Of a stretch of 64,000 nucleotides of DNA, positions 19,989-28,152 are shown piece by piece (position 1 is the stretch's first letter; each line of letters opens with the position of its first letter). Below the pieces are notes generated by a model. That model saw nothing but the letters and a program-made list of their open reading frames with translations, did no database searches and was not told the origin of the DNA. The position numbers were made by a program, and so were the translations under genes. The DNA is taken from positions 8,349-72,348 of the forward strand of contig DATJIW010000087.1 in assembly GCA_035492775.1 (NCBI GenBank). Reading direction: 5' to 3'. The DNA comes from DATJFQ01 sp035492775 (GTDB taxonomy: Bacteria > Acidobacteriota > Vicinamibacteria > Vicinamibacterales > 2-12-FULL-66-21).

Positions 19989-21125
19989 TCAAAACATGAC
20001 CTGCACTCGCGCCAGGAGTTTCGCGTGGTCCGTCGATTTCGGCGTGGTCACCCACAGGTAGTCGACCATGAGCTTCGCATTGTCGCCGCGCGCGTAATAG
20101 TTCAAGCCGCCCGTCCACGTAGATGTTTCGTTGCCGGCGATCTCGATATCCGGCCGGTACCACTCGTAGCGGCCGACGGCCTGCAAGAGACGGCGGAACA
20201 CGAATGCGCTTGGTGTCACGTACCACCCCTGGCTCGTGACAACCGGCGCGCCGGCCGCATCCTGCTCGAACCGCACGCGAAGCCACTCGGCGTCGAGACC
20301 CCAGACGCCGCGCTCGAAGTGCTCGTCGAGCCCGGCACCGCTATGGCGGCCCGTGAACAGGTTGTCCGCGGCGGGCGTGAACGGTGTCGAGTCGAACCCG
20401 AACTCCGGCGCCATCGTCAGCTTCGTGTCGCGCGACCAGAAGCCATTGACACCGACATCGAGGCGCGCGCCCGCCCCGCGCCATGGCGTCGCCGTGCCGC
20501 GCACGAGGTACATGAAGTCGCTGTTGTCGTTGACCGTCGTATTCCGGCCGTTGCCGTTCACCATCGCCGCGAGGTACCCGACGCGTCCGCCGTGCGCGTC
20601 CCCGAGCGCTTCGACGCCGATCTGGCGGTTCAGTGTGAGGCGATCGGACGCGAGCGACCGTTCGATCGTGACGAGTTGCGTGCTCGACTCGAGCCATTCG
20701 CGACCGTAGGGCGACTTGAACTGGCCGAATCGAACGTGGGCTTGTGAGTATCTGGTCCACTCGACATAGCCATCGGTCAGCGACGCCGTCACTCCGCTCG
20801 TCGATCCGAGGCCGCCCGCGAACTCCGCCTGGACCCGGTACGTCAGCGTCCGCAGGACGCTGCCGCTGGCGGTGAGCCGGGCACGCCGCAGGAAGAATCG
20901 ATTGCTCGATGGGAACCGCGAGTCGCCGTCGGCGCCCACGTCGAGCTGCCCCTGCAGGTAGCCGCCAATCGTCAACGTCGGTTTGAACGCCGGCGCCGCT
21001 GATGGCGCCCCCTGCGCGGGGGGCGGATCTGCCGGCGTCGGAGGCGGCGTCGCACTCTGGGCGAATGCCAGCCCCGCCGACAGGGTGAACACGCTGACCG
21101 CTATCGTACCAACCGGCACCCTCAC
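19989..21125 (-). CDS. OprP/OprO-like porin in the molybdate locus
   Basis: 378 residues, GTG start (21125) with GGAG about 10 bases upstream. Signal peptide MRVPVGTIAVSVFTLSAGLAFAQ, a short Pro-rich linker, then a 16-strand-type barrel with the family signatures FFLRRARLTASGSVL, GYVEWTRYSQAHVRFGQFKSPYG and TQLVTIERSLASDRLT; the C-terminus ends in Phe (LLARVQVMF), as outer-membrane barrels do. The family is best known for phosphate-selective uptake. Its place next to a TOBE regulator and divergent from modABC suggests that it admits molybdate or tungstate. That specificity is inference from context. Confidence 0.82.
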   Translation of the reverse strand: MRVPVGTIAVSVFTLSAGLAFAQSATPPPTPADPPPAQGAPSAAPAFKPTLTIGGYLQGQLDVGADGDSRFPSSNRFFLRRARLTASGSVLRTLTYRVQAEFAGGLGSTSGVTASLTDGYVEWTRYSQAHVRFGQFKSPYGREWLESSTQLVTIERSLASDRLTLNRQIGVEALGDAHGGRVGYLAAMVNGNGRNTTVNDNSDFMYLVRGTATPWRGAGARLDVGVNGFWSRDTKLTMAPEFGFDSTPFTPAADNLFTGRHSGAGLDEHFERGVWGLDAEWLRVRFEQDAAGAPVVTSQGWYVTPSAFVFRRLLQAVGRYEWYRPDIEIAGNETSTWTGGLNYYARGDNAKLMVDYLWVTTPKSTDHAKLLARVQVMF

Positions 21126-21205
21126 GTCGATGATCTCCAGACCGCCATCTGTTTGATGACAAACCGGCTTGAAATGAAGTTATTAAGTATACTGATTCGG
21201 CTGAA
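21126..21205. promoter_or_regulatory. Shared AT-rich control region between porin and modA
   Basis: The 80 bases between the two divergent starts contain the only AT-rich stretch here (21169-21194, TTGAAATGAAGTTATTAAG followed by TATACT). TATACT at 21188-21193 could serve as a -10 box for modA. The region is the logical target of the HTH-TOBE regulator, but no convincing long palindrome is visible. Confidence 0.4.
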
Positions 21206-22012
21206 ATGGTAAATCTGAGCGTGAGGGGACGATTTCTCGTGGCATGCTTCAGCCTTCCGGTGACGGTCTTCCTGGCGCGTCCCACCGCAGCGCCCGCGAC
21301 GCGGACGGCCGACCGCTCGGGTGGGATTCTGGTGTCCGCGGCCACGAGCCTCACGGATGCGCTCAACGAGATCGCGACCGCGTACGAGCAGGAAACCCGG
21401 AGGCACCTGGCGCTCAATTTCGGTGCGTCGAGCAGCCTGGCGCGGCAGATCATCGGAGGCGCCCCCGTCGATGTGTTTCTGAGCGCAGACGAGGCGCAGA
21501 TGGACGCCCTGGCCAACGCGGGCGAGCTCGACACCGCAAGCCGCGTCGATCTGCTCGGCAATCAGCTCGTGATTGTCATGCCGGCTGGCGCCGCGCCCAT
21601 CGCCTCGCCGAAGGACCTCAAAGCCTCATCGGTACGCCGCATTGCGCTCGCCGATCCGGCGGCGGTTCCGGCTGGTGTGTATGCCCGGCGTTATCTCGAA
21701 TCGCTGGGTCTCTGGAAGGACATCGAGCCAAAGGTAGTGCCGACGCTCGACGTGCGCGCGGCGCTCGCCGCCGTCGACGCCGGCAACGCGGACGCCGCGT
21801 TCGTGTACCGGACCGACGCGGCGATCGCAAAGAACACGGTGACTGTCTTCCAGGTCCCAATCGTCGATGGCCCGCGCATCCTGTATCCGGCCGCCGTCGT
21901 GAACGGCGCGCCCCACGCGGTGGCTGCACACGAGTTCCTGACGTACCTGCGCGGAACGAAGGCGCGCATGGTGTTCGAAAGATATGGCTTCTTGGTATTG
22001 GAGCATCATTAA
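21206..22012 (+). CDS. modA: Molybdate ABC transporter substrate-binding protein
   Basis: 268 residues with a signal peptide (about 1-30). Family signatures: ILVSAATSLTDALNEIA, LALNFGASSSLARQI, GAPVDVFLSADEAQMDAL, IALADPAAVPAGVYARRYL and ADAAFVYRTDA. The binding-site serines and alanines of ModA (AATS, ASSS) are present. It captures molybdate or tungstate in the periplasm. First gene of modABC; a 112-base gap containing a palindrome and G-runs separates it from modB. The locus also holds a porin and a TOBE regulator. Confidence 0.92.
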   Translation: MVNLSVRGRFLVACFSLPVTVFLARPTAAPATRTADRSGGILVSAATSLTDALNEIATAYEQETRRHLALNFGASSSLARQIIGGAPVDVFLSADEAQMDALANAGELDTASRVDLLGNQLVIVMPAGAAPIASPKDLKASSVRRIALADPAAVPAGVYARRYLESLGLWKDIEPKVVPTLDVRAALAAVDAGNADAAFVYRTDAAIAKNTVTVFQVPIVDGPRILYPAAVVNGAPHAVAAHEFLTYLRGTKARMVFERYGFLVLEHH

Positions 22013-22113
22013 TGCTCTTAGGCGTCAACTCCCAATTCCCAATTTCTCCACCTGACCATCAGGAATTTGAAGTGATTGGGAGTTGGGAGTTGGGAGTTGG
22101 GAATTAAGAGAGC
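22013..22113. repeat. Palindromic element with four G-runs between modA and modB
   Basis: Outer arms GCTCTTA (22014-22020) and TAAGAGAGC (22105-22113). Inside, AACTCCCAATTCCCAATTTC (from 22027) can pair with the G-rich right side. The right side has four GGG runs at 22078, 22085, 22092 and 22099 separated by AGTT, a perfect three-tetrad G-quadruplex motif on the coding strand. Three of the heptamers TTGGGAG are in tandem. It is AT-richer than the flanking genes and non-coding. It could fold in the modABC mRNA or DNA. Confidence 0.75.
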
Positions 22114-22124
22114 AACCACCAAGT

Positions 22125-22799
22125 ATGCCCGACGTCTGGAAGATTACCGGCTTCACGATCGCCGCGGCGGTCGCAGCCACGCTGGTCATGCTGCCGCCGG
22201 GGATCGCGCTTGCCTGGCTGCTCGCCCGGCGCAACTTTCCCGGCAAGAGCCTGGTCGACACCATCGCCTCGCTGCCGCTCGTGATGCCGCCGGTCGCCAC
22301 CGGCCTGATCCTGCTGTATCTCTTCGGGCGACGCGGACCGATCGGCGGACTGCTCGACCGATGGGGCATCGAAATTGTCTTTACGTGGAAGGCCGTCGTC
22401 CTCGCAATGGCGGCCATGGGGTTCCCCCTGCTCGTCCGCACCGCGCGAACCGGCTTCGAGCACGTGCGGATCCGGTACGAACAGCTCGCGGCGACGCTCG
22501 GTGCCAGTCCGGCGCGCATTTTCTTCACGATCACGCTGCCGCTGGCGTCACGCGCGGTGTGTGCCGGCGCGCTGCTGGCGTTCTCGCGCGCGCTCGGCGA
22601 GTTCGGCGCCACCATCCTCGTCGCCGGCAGCATCCCCGGCCGCACGCGCACGCTCGCGGTCGCCATCTTCAGCGAAACCGAAGTCGGGCACGACGGCAGC
22701 GCCGCGATGCTCCTGGTGATCTCCGTTGCCATCGCGTTCGGCGCCGTCGCCTTTTCCAACGCGCTCCTTCGCCGGCCGGCGGACGAGGCGCGCACGTAG
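22125..22799 (+). CDS. modB: Molybdate ABC transporter permease
   Basis: 224 residues from the ATG at 22125 (MPDVWKITGFTIAAAVA); earlier in-frame ATGs fall inside the palindromic element. About five membrane helices. The EAA loop near residues 115-140 (YEQLAATLGASPARIFFTITLP) couples to ModC, and the ALGEFGATILVAGSIPGRTRTL segment is typical of ModB/CysT. It works with ModA and ModC in the inner membrane. The gene ends 8 bases before modC. Confidence 0.92.
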   Translation: MPDVWKITGFTIAAAVAATLVMLPPGIALAWLLARRNFPGKSLVDTIASLPLVMPPVATGLILLYLFGRRGPIGGLLDRWGIEIVFTWKAVVLAMAAMGFPLLVRTARTGFEHVRIRYEQLAATLGASPARIFFTITLPLASRAVCAGALLAFSRALGEFGATILVAGSIPGRTRTLAVAIFSETEVGHDGSAAMLLVISVAIAFGAVAFSNALLRRPADEART

Positions 22800-22807
22800 C
22801 CACCGCC

Positions 22808-23485
22808 GTGCCGCTCGACATCGCACTCGCGTTCACACTGCGGCAGGGTGAGTTCCTGCTGACGATCGATCAGCGCATCGGCAGCGATGCCATCGCGCTC
22901 GTCGGTCCCTCTGGCGCCGGCAAGACCACCTTGCTCGAGACGATCGCCGGTCTGCGAAGACCGCTCGGCGGGGAAATCGCGGTCGGCGGCCGGACACTGT
23001 TTTCGTCGGTGCGAGGGATCGATGTGCCGGCGCGGCAGCGCCACATCGGCTACGTGCCGCAGGATACGCTGCTCTTTCCGCACATGGACGTGCGCCGCAA
23101 CATTCTTTATGGCGCCGGTCACGCGCCGCGGCTCGACCTCGGCGACGTCCTGGAGATGCTCGAGATCGGGCACCTGGTCACGCGCATGATCGATCGCCTC
23201 TCTGGAGGCGAGCGCCAGCGGGTCGCGCTCGCGCGAGCGCTCATGGCTTCGCCGACCTTGCTCCTTCTCGACGAGCCGTTTTCAGCGCTGGACCCGCTGC
23301 TCCGCTGGCGGGTCGTACCCTGTCTCCAGCGAATCCGCCGCGACCTGGGGTTGCCGATGCTCGTCGCCAGCCACGATCTCGACCTCGTCGCGACTATCGC
23401 GGACACGGCCGTCGAACTATCGGTTGGGCGTGTGTCGTCGGTCCGTCTCGTCCGGCCCGATACTCAGCAGCAACGACGCATGTAA
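22808..23485 (+). CDS. modC: Molybdate ABC transporter ATPase without TOBE domain
   Basis: 225 residues, GTG start at 22808, 8 bases after modB. Walker A GPSGAGKTTLL (near 33-43), Q-loop GYVPQDTLLFPH, signature LSGGERQRVALARAL, Walker B LLLLDEPFSALD and switch His ASHDLD are all present. Typical ModC proteins are about 350 residues and end with a TOBE domain; here the protein stops about 25 residues after the switch histidine. The separate HTH-TOBE protein at 19514 may supply the missing molybdate sensing. Convergent with the metallo-beta-lactamase gene. Confidence 0.9.
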   Translation: MPLDIALAFTLRQGEFLLTIDQRIGSDAIALVGPSGAGKTTLLETIAGLRRPLGGEIAVGGRTLFSSVRGIDVPARQRHIGYVPQDTLLFPHMDVRRNILYGAGHAPRLDLGDVLEMLEIGHLVTRMIDRLSGGERQRVALARALMASPTLLLLDEPFSALDPLLRWRVVPCLQRIRRDLGLPMLVASHDLDLVATIADTAVELSVGRVSSVRLVRPDTQQQRRM

Positions 23486-23525
23486 GGCCTCGGTGGCACC
23501 GGACCAGCGCGTCACCAGGCCGCTG

Positions 23526-24371
23526 TCAGCGTGTGGTCTTCTGCTTCTCCAACTCGGCTCTGAATGCCCGTTCGCGATTTGCTACAAATGCAGCGTACCC
23601 CTGCGGATCGACGAACGCCGCGACACCAGCGGTTTTCATCCGCGAGTACTTCTTCTCGAGGTCGAAGTAGCTCCCGTGCGCGCCCAGGAAGATGTCGCAC
23701 GGCAGTGACTGGAGCACTCGAAAGCCCCGTGCGTAATCCTTGGCGATATCGGGATATGCGGTATTCCCGATCAGGTTGTAGCCGGGATTCACGTACGGGC
23801 CGCCCACAATAACGACCTGATATTGCCTGCCGCCCTCCTCAATCGCCATCGTCCAGGTCGTGCAGCCTTTGGTGTGCCCGGGCGTGAGATGCGCAACGAG
23901 CGTCGTCACGCCCAGCGTGACCGCGTCGCCGTCGTGCAGGACGCGATCGACCTTCGTCGGCGGATAGAGATTCGAGGGATCGCCGCCGTACTGGAAATCC
24001 GCCTTCCCTCCGGATTCGACGACCGGAACGTCCGCGTCCATCACCATGTACTTCGCGCCGGTCGCGCGTTTGACGGCATCGCTTCCACCGTCGTGATCGA
24101 AATGCGCGTGACTGATCAGCAGGATCCTGATGTCGGTGAACGTGAATCCCAGCTTCTCGATACTGTCGCGCAGGAGCGGAACGCTCGCTTCGAGATCGCT
24201 GTTGACGAGGATGAGTCCTTCCGGCGTGGCGATCAGATAGCTCGCGAGGCCGCGGCTGCCAACGTAATACAGGTTGCCGGCGATCTTGAACGGCGGGAAC
24301 GGCTCCAACGAGTTGTCGCCCTGGACGCCGCCGAACGCGAGGATGGCTGTGAGAATCGCTACGCGAAGCAT
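23526..24371 (-). CDS. Subclass B3-like metallo-beta-lactamase
   Basis: 281 residues with a signal peptide (MLRVAILTAILAFGGVQG). The zinc ligands of the B3 group are all visible: HAHFDHDGG (His, His, Asp, His), the TPGHTKGCTTW histidine and the GAHGSYFDLEKKY histidine. The PGYNLIGNTAYPDIAKDY stretch also follows B3 enzymes such as L1 and FEZ-1. These hydrolyse beta-lactams in the periplasm. Environmental B3 homologues vary in activity, so resistance is inferred and not shown. Single gene, convergent with modC; a DUF3224 gene lies 32 bases upstream on the same strand. Confidence 0.85.
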   Translation of the reverse strand: MLRVAILTAILAFGGVQGDNSLEPFPPFKIAGNLYYVGSRGLASYLIATPEGLILVNSDLEASVPLLRDSIEKLGFTFTDIRILLISHAHFDHDGGSDAVKRATGAKYMVMDADVPVVESGGKADFQYGGDPSNLYPPTKVDRVLHDGDAVTLGVTTLVAHLTPGHTKGCTTWTMAIEEGGRQYQVVIVGGPYVNPGYNLIGNTAYPDIAKDYARGFRVLQSLPCDIFLGAHGSYFDLEKKYSRMKTAGVAAFVDPQGYAAFVANRERAFRAELEKQKTTR

Positions 24372-24403
24372 CGGGCGATTGTACGAGGGATCGCCGGCTG
24401 GAT

Positions 24404-24799
24404 TTAAAACTCGTAGTCGAGCGAAAACGGGAACTCCGTGCCGTGTGCGAGCGACGAAGCTCCGGTTCCCCGGAGGCCGCTCAACTCCCCCGTCGCCGAG
24501 TCACGGACGACCGAATAGGACTCCTTCGCCTCCCCGCTCTCGAAAATCCCGGTCCGCTGGAGGACGAACGTGCCAGTCCTGCCAGCGACACGTCCGTCAA
24601 TCCTCTCGAGCCCAACGAAGGTGGCGGAGCCGTCCGCGCGATACACCATCAGATACTCGACGCGCCCTTCTCCTTCGATGTCTCCGCGATAGGTCTTGAC
24701 GACGGCCGCTCGAGTCATCTTCGGGAGGTCGGGCCGCTCCTCATACGGCTTCTCGTCCCAGCTCTTGATCAGAAACGTGGCGTTGGCGGTCGTCTGCAT
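24404..24799 (-). CDS. DUF3224 domain protein
   Basis: 131 residues. The whole protein follows the DUF3224 pattern (an eight-strand barrel like allene oxide cyclase): ATFLIKSWDEKPYEE, GDIEGEGRVEYLMVYRADGS, FVGLERIDGRVAGRTGTFVL, SGLRGTGASS. Its function is unknown; no signal peptide. GGAGG lies 8 bases before the ATG. It may be transcribed together with the metallo-beta-lactamase gene. Confidence 0.85.
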   Translation of the reverse strand: MQTTANATFLIKSWDEKPYEERPDLPKMTRAAVVKTYRGDIEGEGRVEYLMVYRADGSATFVGLERIDGRVAGRTGTFVLQRTGIFESGEAKESYSVVRDSATGELSGLRGTGASSLAHGTEFPFSLDYEF

Positions 24800-24868
24800 G
24801 CGTTTTGCCTCCGGCTGTGGCGCGGACAGGCGGGATCATAACGCCGCCCGGGTGACCTCGATGCTCGA

Positions 24869-25132
24869 TCACGCGTCGCACGTGACGTCGAGGGTGCCGT
24901 CGGTGTTCACATCATCGACGATGACCCGTCCATGCCGGTCGCGCGCAAACGTGAGCGACACGGTTGCGTCGCCGACACGGAGACGACCGTGGGCGTCGTC
25001 CATCGGTACGTCGCCGTTTCGCTCACACAGGAAGAAGAGCTCGCCCTGCTTGAGGACGACGGCGTCGGCAACGCTTGCGGTCACGGAAGCGCGCCCGCCC
25101 TCCAGGATTCGACGGCGTCCGTCGTCAGCCAT
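24869..25132 (-). pseudogene. Internally deleted glycogen-debranching-enzyme relic
   Basis: An 87-codon open frame (ATG 25132; TTG 25138 also possible). Residues of the first half, ADAVVLKQGELFFLCERNGD, match the N-terminus of bacterial amylo-alpha-1,6-glucosidase-type debranching enzymes, where they precede the GLY-DTRFLS motif, here missing. The second half, RLRVGDATVSLTFARDRHGR then a short acidic strand, looks like the extreme C-terminus of the same family. About 600 internal codons appear to have been lost in frame. No Shine-Dalgarno. It could still make an 87-residue protein, but catalysis is impossible. Confidence 0.5.
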
Positions 25133-25241
25133 CGGCAAGTCACGTTGCAGACCTCAGGCCATTTCAGCCACGTCCCGAGGTTTTGCTGCGGCTGGAAGGC
25201 ACCCAAGCTCGAGCGTAGAATGTGCGCGGTTGTCGACGACG

Positions 25242-25994
25242 ATGCGAATCGCGAGCTGGGGGCAACCGGCGTTTGCGGCGGTGATGATCGCGCTCGGCAT
25301 TCAGGGCCTGATCACCGGCCGGTTCACAGCGGTGTGGCAACCAGTTCCTGCCGATGTTCCGGCGCGCCAGGCGCTGGTCTATCTGTGCGCCCTCGTCTCC
25401 CTGGGATCGGGCATCGGTTTGCTGGTCACGCGCGGCGCGGCCCTCGCGGCGCGTGTGCTGCTGGCTCTGCTCGTTCTATGGCTGCTGGTCTTTCGACTGC
25501 GGGACATCCTGCGCGGTCCCACTGGCTTCGATGCCTGGGACGGCGCTGCCGAAACGGCAGCGATGGTGTGCGCCGCTCTTGTGCTTGCCACTGGACCTCG
25601 AGGTGCGCGGATCGCCAGAGTGCTCTTCGGTCTGGCGCTGATCTCTTTCGGCGCCGCTCACTTCGTTTATTTGCAGCCGACCGCCTCGCTGGTGCCGCGG
25701 TGGGTGCCATCGCACTCTGTCGTCGCCGCGGTGACCGGTGCCGCATTCCTCGCGGCGGCCGCCGGGATCCTGACGGGCATCTGCGCGCGATGGGCCGCCA
25801 CACTCGTCACGCTGCAGATCGGCCTCTTTACTCTGCTCGTGTGGGTGCCGATCGTGACGGTCCGCGGCAGCAAAACGGCTTTTCAGTGGAGCGAGTTCGC
25901 GATTTCCTGCGCGCTCACGGCCGCGGCGTGGGTGGTCGCGGATTCATACCCGCCTGCGCGGCAGCCGCGCGAGGCCGATCACGCGAGGCCCTGA
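25242..25994 (+). CDS. Integral membrane protein, DoxX-like
   Basis: 250 residues from ATG 25242 (MRIASWGQPAFAAVMIALG). It consists almost only of hydrophobic helices (seven or eight), for example LVYLCALVSLGSGIGLLV, VLLALLVLWLLVFRL, IARVLFGLALISFGAAHF and AAVTGAAFLAAAAGILTGI. The GAAHFVYLQPTASLVPRWVP motif recalls DoxX/DoxD-like and related uncharacterised membrane families. Function unknown. Upstream lies the debranching-enzyme relic on the other strand. Confidence 0.75.
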   Translation: MRIASWGQPAFAAVMIALGIQGLITGRFTAVWQPVPADVPARQALVYLCALVSLGSGIGLLVTRGAALAARVLLALLVLWLLVFRLRDILRGPTGFDAWDGAAETAAMVCAALVLATGPRGARIARVLFGLALISFGAAHFVYLQPTASLVPRWVPSHSVVAAVTGAAFLAAAAGILTGICARWAATLVTLQIGLFTLLVWVPIVTVRGSKTAFQWSEFAISCALTAAAWVVADSYPPARQPREADHARP

Positions 25995-26221
25995 TTTTCC
26001 TCAGGAAGAGCCACCACGCCGGCATTGGAGCGGGCGGCATCGCTCTGCTGAGCCAGATCAGGTTGGTGTGCACGGTGACGTACTGGTCGGTGCAGATGGT
26101 CACCCGAAGCGCGTCGCGGCCGCGCGTGCTCGGCGCCTTCCAGTTGCAGAGGACCGAGCTCGTCGCCGTAGCCGCTGCCGCCGATGAACCCTGCGACGAT
26201 CGTGAAAACGAGACGCTTCAT
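25979..26221 (-). CDS. Small hypothetical protein with signal-like N-terminus
   Basis: 80 residues. GGGAG is placed 7 bases before the ATG, and the peptide begins MKRLVFTIVAGFIGGSGYG, a plausible signal or membrane segment. The remainder is His/Arg/Ala-rich and is not recognised; it reads less protein-like than the +1 frame over the same bases, so a frameshift early in the gene is possible. Its end overlaps the end of the convergent membrane-protein gene by 16 bases. Weak call. Confidence 0.35.
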   Translation of the reverse strand: MKRLVFTIVAGFIGGSGYGDELGPLQLEGAEHARPRRASGDHLHRPVRHRAHQPDLAQQSDAARSNAGVVALPEENQGLA

Positions 26222-26378
26222 TTCTCACTCCCGCGCCACCGTCCCTCGATGGGACTGTGGCTAATGCTCGATACGTAAATTGTGCGGCGCGGGACACGTG
26301 ATCGGTCCGACGGCGAACGCACGAGGCCGCCAGTAGAAACGCACGGAATCGTGAGGAACCTCACGCCCGGGGCGGAAC

Positions 26379-27041
26379 TCACAGGTCGTGCTTGTGCTCG
26401 AAGGCGAACTTCACCAGGGCATGGCTGCCCTGCAGTCCCAGTTTCTGCGAGATGGCCGCACGCTGGTTCTCGACCGTGCGGTAATGAAGGCCGAGCGTCT
26501 CGGCGATCTCCTTGCTCGTCTTCGAATCGCTGATCAGCCGCAGGATCTGGCGCTCGCGCTCGTTCAGCGGAGCGAGTGGCGAGTCGGACGGCACAGGCCG
26601 CCGGGCCGCGAACGACCGCTCGAGGAGGTATTCGGACAGCGCGGGGCTCAGATATGTCCGCCCGATCGCAATCGTGCGGACCGCCTGGACGATCTCCGAC
26701 AACGCCGCGTCCTTGAGGACGTATCCCTTGACGCCGATGGCCATCGCGCGCTCGAACAGCGCCGGCTCGTCGTGCATCGTCAGGAACATCAGCCGGGTGG
26801 ACAGGCCTTCGTCGGCGACCTGCTTCGCCACGTCGAATCCGCCAAGCCCGGGCATCCGTATGTCGAGCACGGCGACGTCGGGCGACAGGCGGCGAATCGT
26901 GTCCAGCGCCGATGTGCCGTCGCCGACCGCGTCGACCACCTGCATATCGGCCTGCCGTTCGACGACTTGCTGAAGTCCATGACGAAAGATTGGATGATCG
27001 TCGGCAATGAGGACGCGGATCTCCGCGGACATCGACGGCAT
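26379..27041 (-). CDS. NarL/FixJ family response regulator
   Basis: 220 residues from ATG 27041, preceded by GGAG at a 6-base distance. Receiver domain residues 8-122 with the acidic pair (LIADDHPIF), phospho-acceptor in VAVLDIRMPG, the Thr in FLTMHD and Lys in GYVLKDAA. LuxR-type HTH at about 152-212 (LNERERQILRLISDSKTSKEI, TVENQRAAISQKLGL). It controls unknown genes; no histidine kinase is adjacent. It is divergent from the flavin-dependent oxidoreductase at 27102, with 60 bases between them. Confidence 0.92.
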   Translation of the reverse strand: MPSMSAEIRVLIADDHPIFRHGLQQVVERQADMQVVDAVGDGTSALDTIRRLSPDVAVLDIRMPGLGGFDVAKQVADEGLSTRLMFLTMHDEPALFERAMAIGVKGYVLKDAALSEIVQAVRTIAIGRTYLSPALSEYLLERSFAARRPVPSDSPLAPLNERERQILRLISDSKTSKEIAETLGLHYRTVENQRAAISQKLGLQGSHALVKFAFEHKHDL

Positions 27042-27101
27042 TGTATCTCCAGACCGATCCACGGGCCGGAACAGTGTTACAACCGTTTCTGAGGTGCCTC
27101 C

Positions 27102-28124
27102 GTGAAAAGGATCGGGTTTCTCTCGTTCGGCCACTGGACGCCCGCGCCCTCTTCCGCGGTGCGCACGGCGTCCGACGCTCTTCTGCAGTCGATCGAATTG
27201 GCAGCAGCCGCTGAGGAGCTGGGCCTCGACGGCGCCTACTTCCGCGTCCATCACTTCGCGCGCCAGCTCGGTTCGCCGTTTCCGCTGCTCGCCGCCGTCG
27301 GCGCACGCACGAAGAAAATCGAAATCGGGACGGCCGTCATCGACATGCGATACGAGAACCCGATGTACATGGCGGAGGACGCGGGCGCCGCCGACATCAT
27401 CGCGGGTGGACGTCTGCAACTCGGCATCAGCCGCGGGTCGCCGGAACAGGTCATCGACGGCTGGCGGTATTTCGGCTACGCGCCACGAGAGGACGAATCG
27501 GCCGCGGACATGGCGCGCCGACACGCCGAGGTGTTTCTCGAGCTGCTGAAGGGCGAAGGCTTCGCTCGACCGAATCCTCGACCCATGTTCCCGAATCCGC
27601 CGGGACTGCTGCGCCTCGAGCCTCATGCAGAAGGGCTGCGCGAGCGGATCTGGTGGGGATCGAGCTCGAACGCGACGTCCAAATGGGCCGCAACACTCGG
27701 CATGAACCTCCAGAGTTCGACGCTCAAGGATGATGAGACCGGCGAGCCGCTGCACGTGCAGCAACGGAAGCAGATCGACGCGTATCGTCAGGCGTGGAAG
27801 GAAGCCGGACACGCGCGTGAGCCGCGTGTGTCGGTCAGCCGCAGCATTTTCGCCCTGGTCGATGATCGCGACCGGGCGTACTTCGGAGGCGATGCGCGCG
27901 ACGAGGACCAGGTCGGTTATATCGATGCCAATACGCGGGCGATCTTCGGCCGCTCGTATGCCGCGGAGCCGGACGTGCTCGTCAAGCTACTGGCGGGCGA
28001 TGAGGCCATCGCGGCGGCGGATACACTCCTGCTCACGATTCCGAATCAACTGGGCGTGGACTATAACGCACACGTACTCGAAGGCATCCTCAAATACGTC
28101 GCCCCGGAACTCGGATGGCGCTGA
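27102..28124 (+). CDS. LLM-class flavin-dependent oxidoreductase
   Basis: 340 residues, GTG start. Luciferase-like (F420/FMN) TIM barrel: MKRIGFLSFGHWTP, LGLDGAYFRVHHF, IEIGTAVIDMRYENPMYMAEDA, LQLGISRGSPEQVIDGW and a C-terminal LLLTIPNQLGVDYNAHVLEG. These enzymes use reduced flavin for monooxygenation or hydride transfer. The substrate is unknown. The response regulator at 26379 is the obvious candidate to control it, since they share a control region. Confidence 0.85.
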   Translation: MKRIGFLSFGHWTPAPSSAVRTASDALLQSIELAAAAEELGLDGAYFRVHHFARQLGSPFPLLAAVGARTKKIEIGTAVIDMRYENPMYMAEDAGAADIIAGGRLQLGISRGSPEQVIDGWRYFGYAPREDESAADMARRHAEVFLELLKGEGFARPNPRPMFPNPPGLLRLEPHAEGLRERIWWGSSSNATSKWAATLGMNLQSSTLKDDETGEPLHVQQRKQIDAYRQAWKEAGHAREPRVSVSRSIFALVDDRDRAYFGGDARDEDQVGYIDANTRAIFGRSYAAEPDVLVKLLAGDEAIAAADTLLLTIPNQLGVDYNAHVLEGILKYVAPELGWR

Positions 28125-28128
28125 TCGG

Positions 28129-28145
28129 TTCGTGGCGTCCACGAA
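28129..28145. terminator. Short hairpin between convergent genes
   Basis: TTCGTGG and CCACGAA form a perfect 7-bp stem with a 3-base loop, placed between the stops of the oxidoreductase (28124) and the membrane protein (28153). It probably terminates one or both transcripts, although no T-run follows. Confidence 0.45.
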
Positions 28146-28152
28146 TGCGCGG

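Noticed and set aside
26379..27812. 477-codon version of the NarL regulator
   Set aside because: The first 257 codons run antisense to the flavin oxidoreductase gene; the ATG at 27041 has a ribosome-binding site and gives the normal family length.
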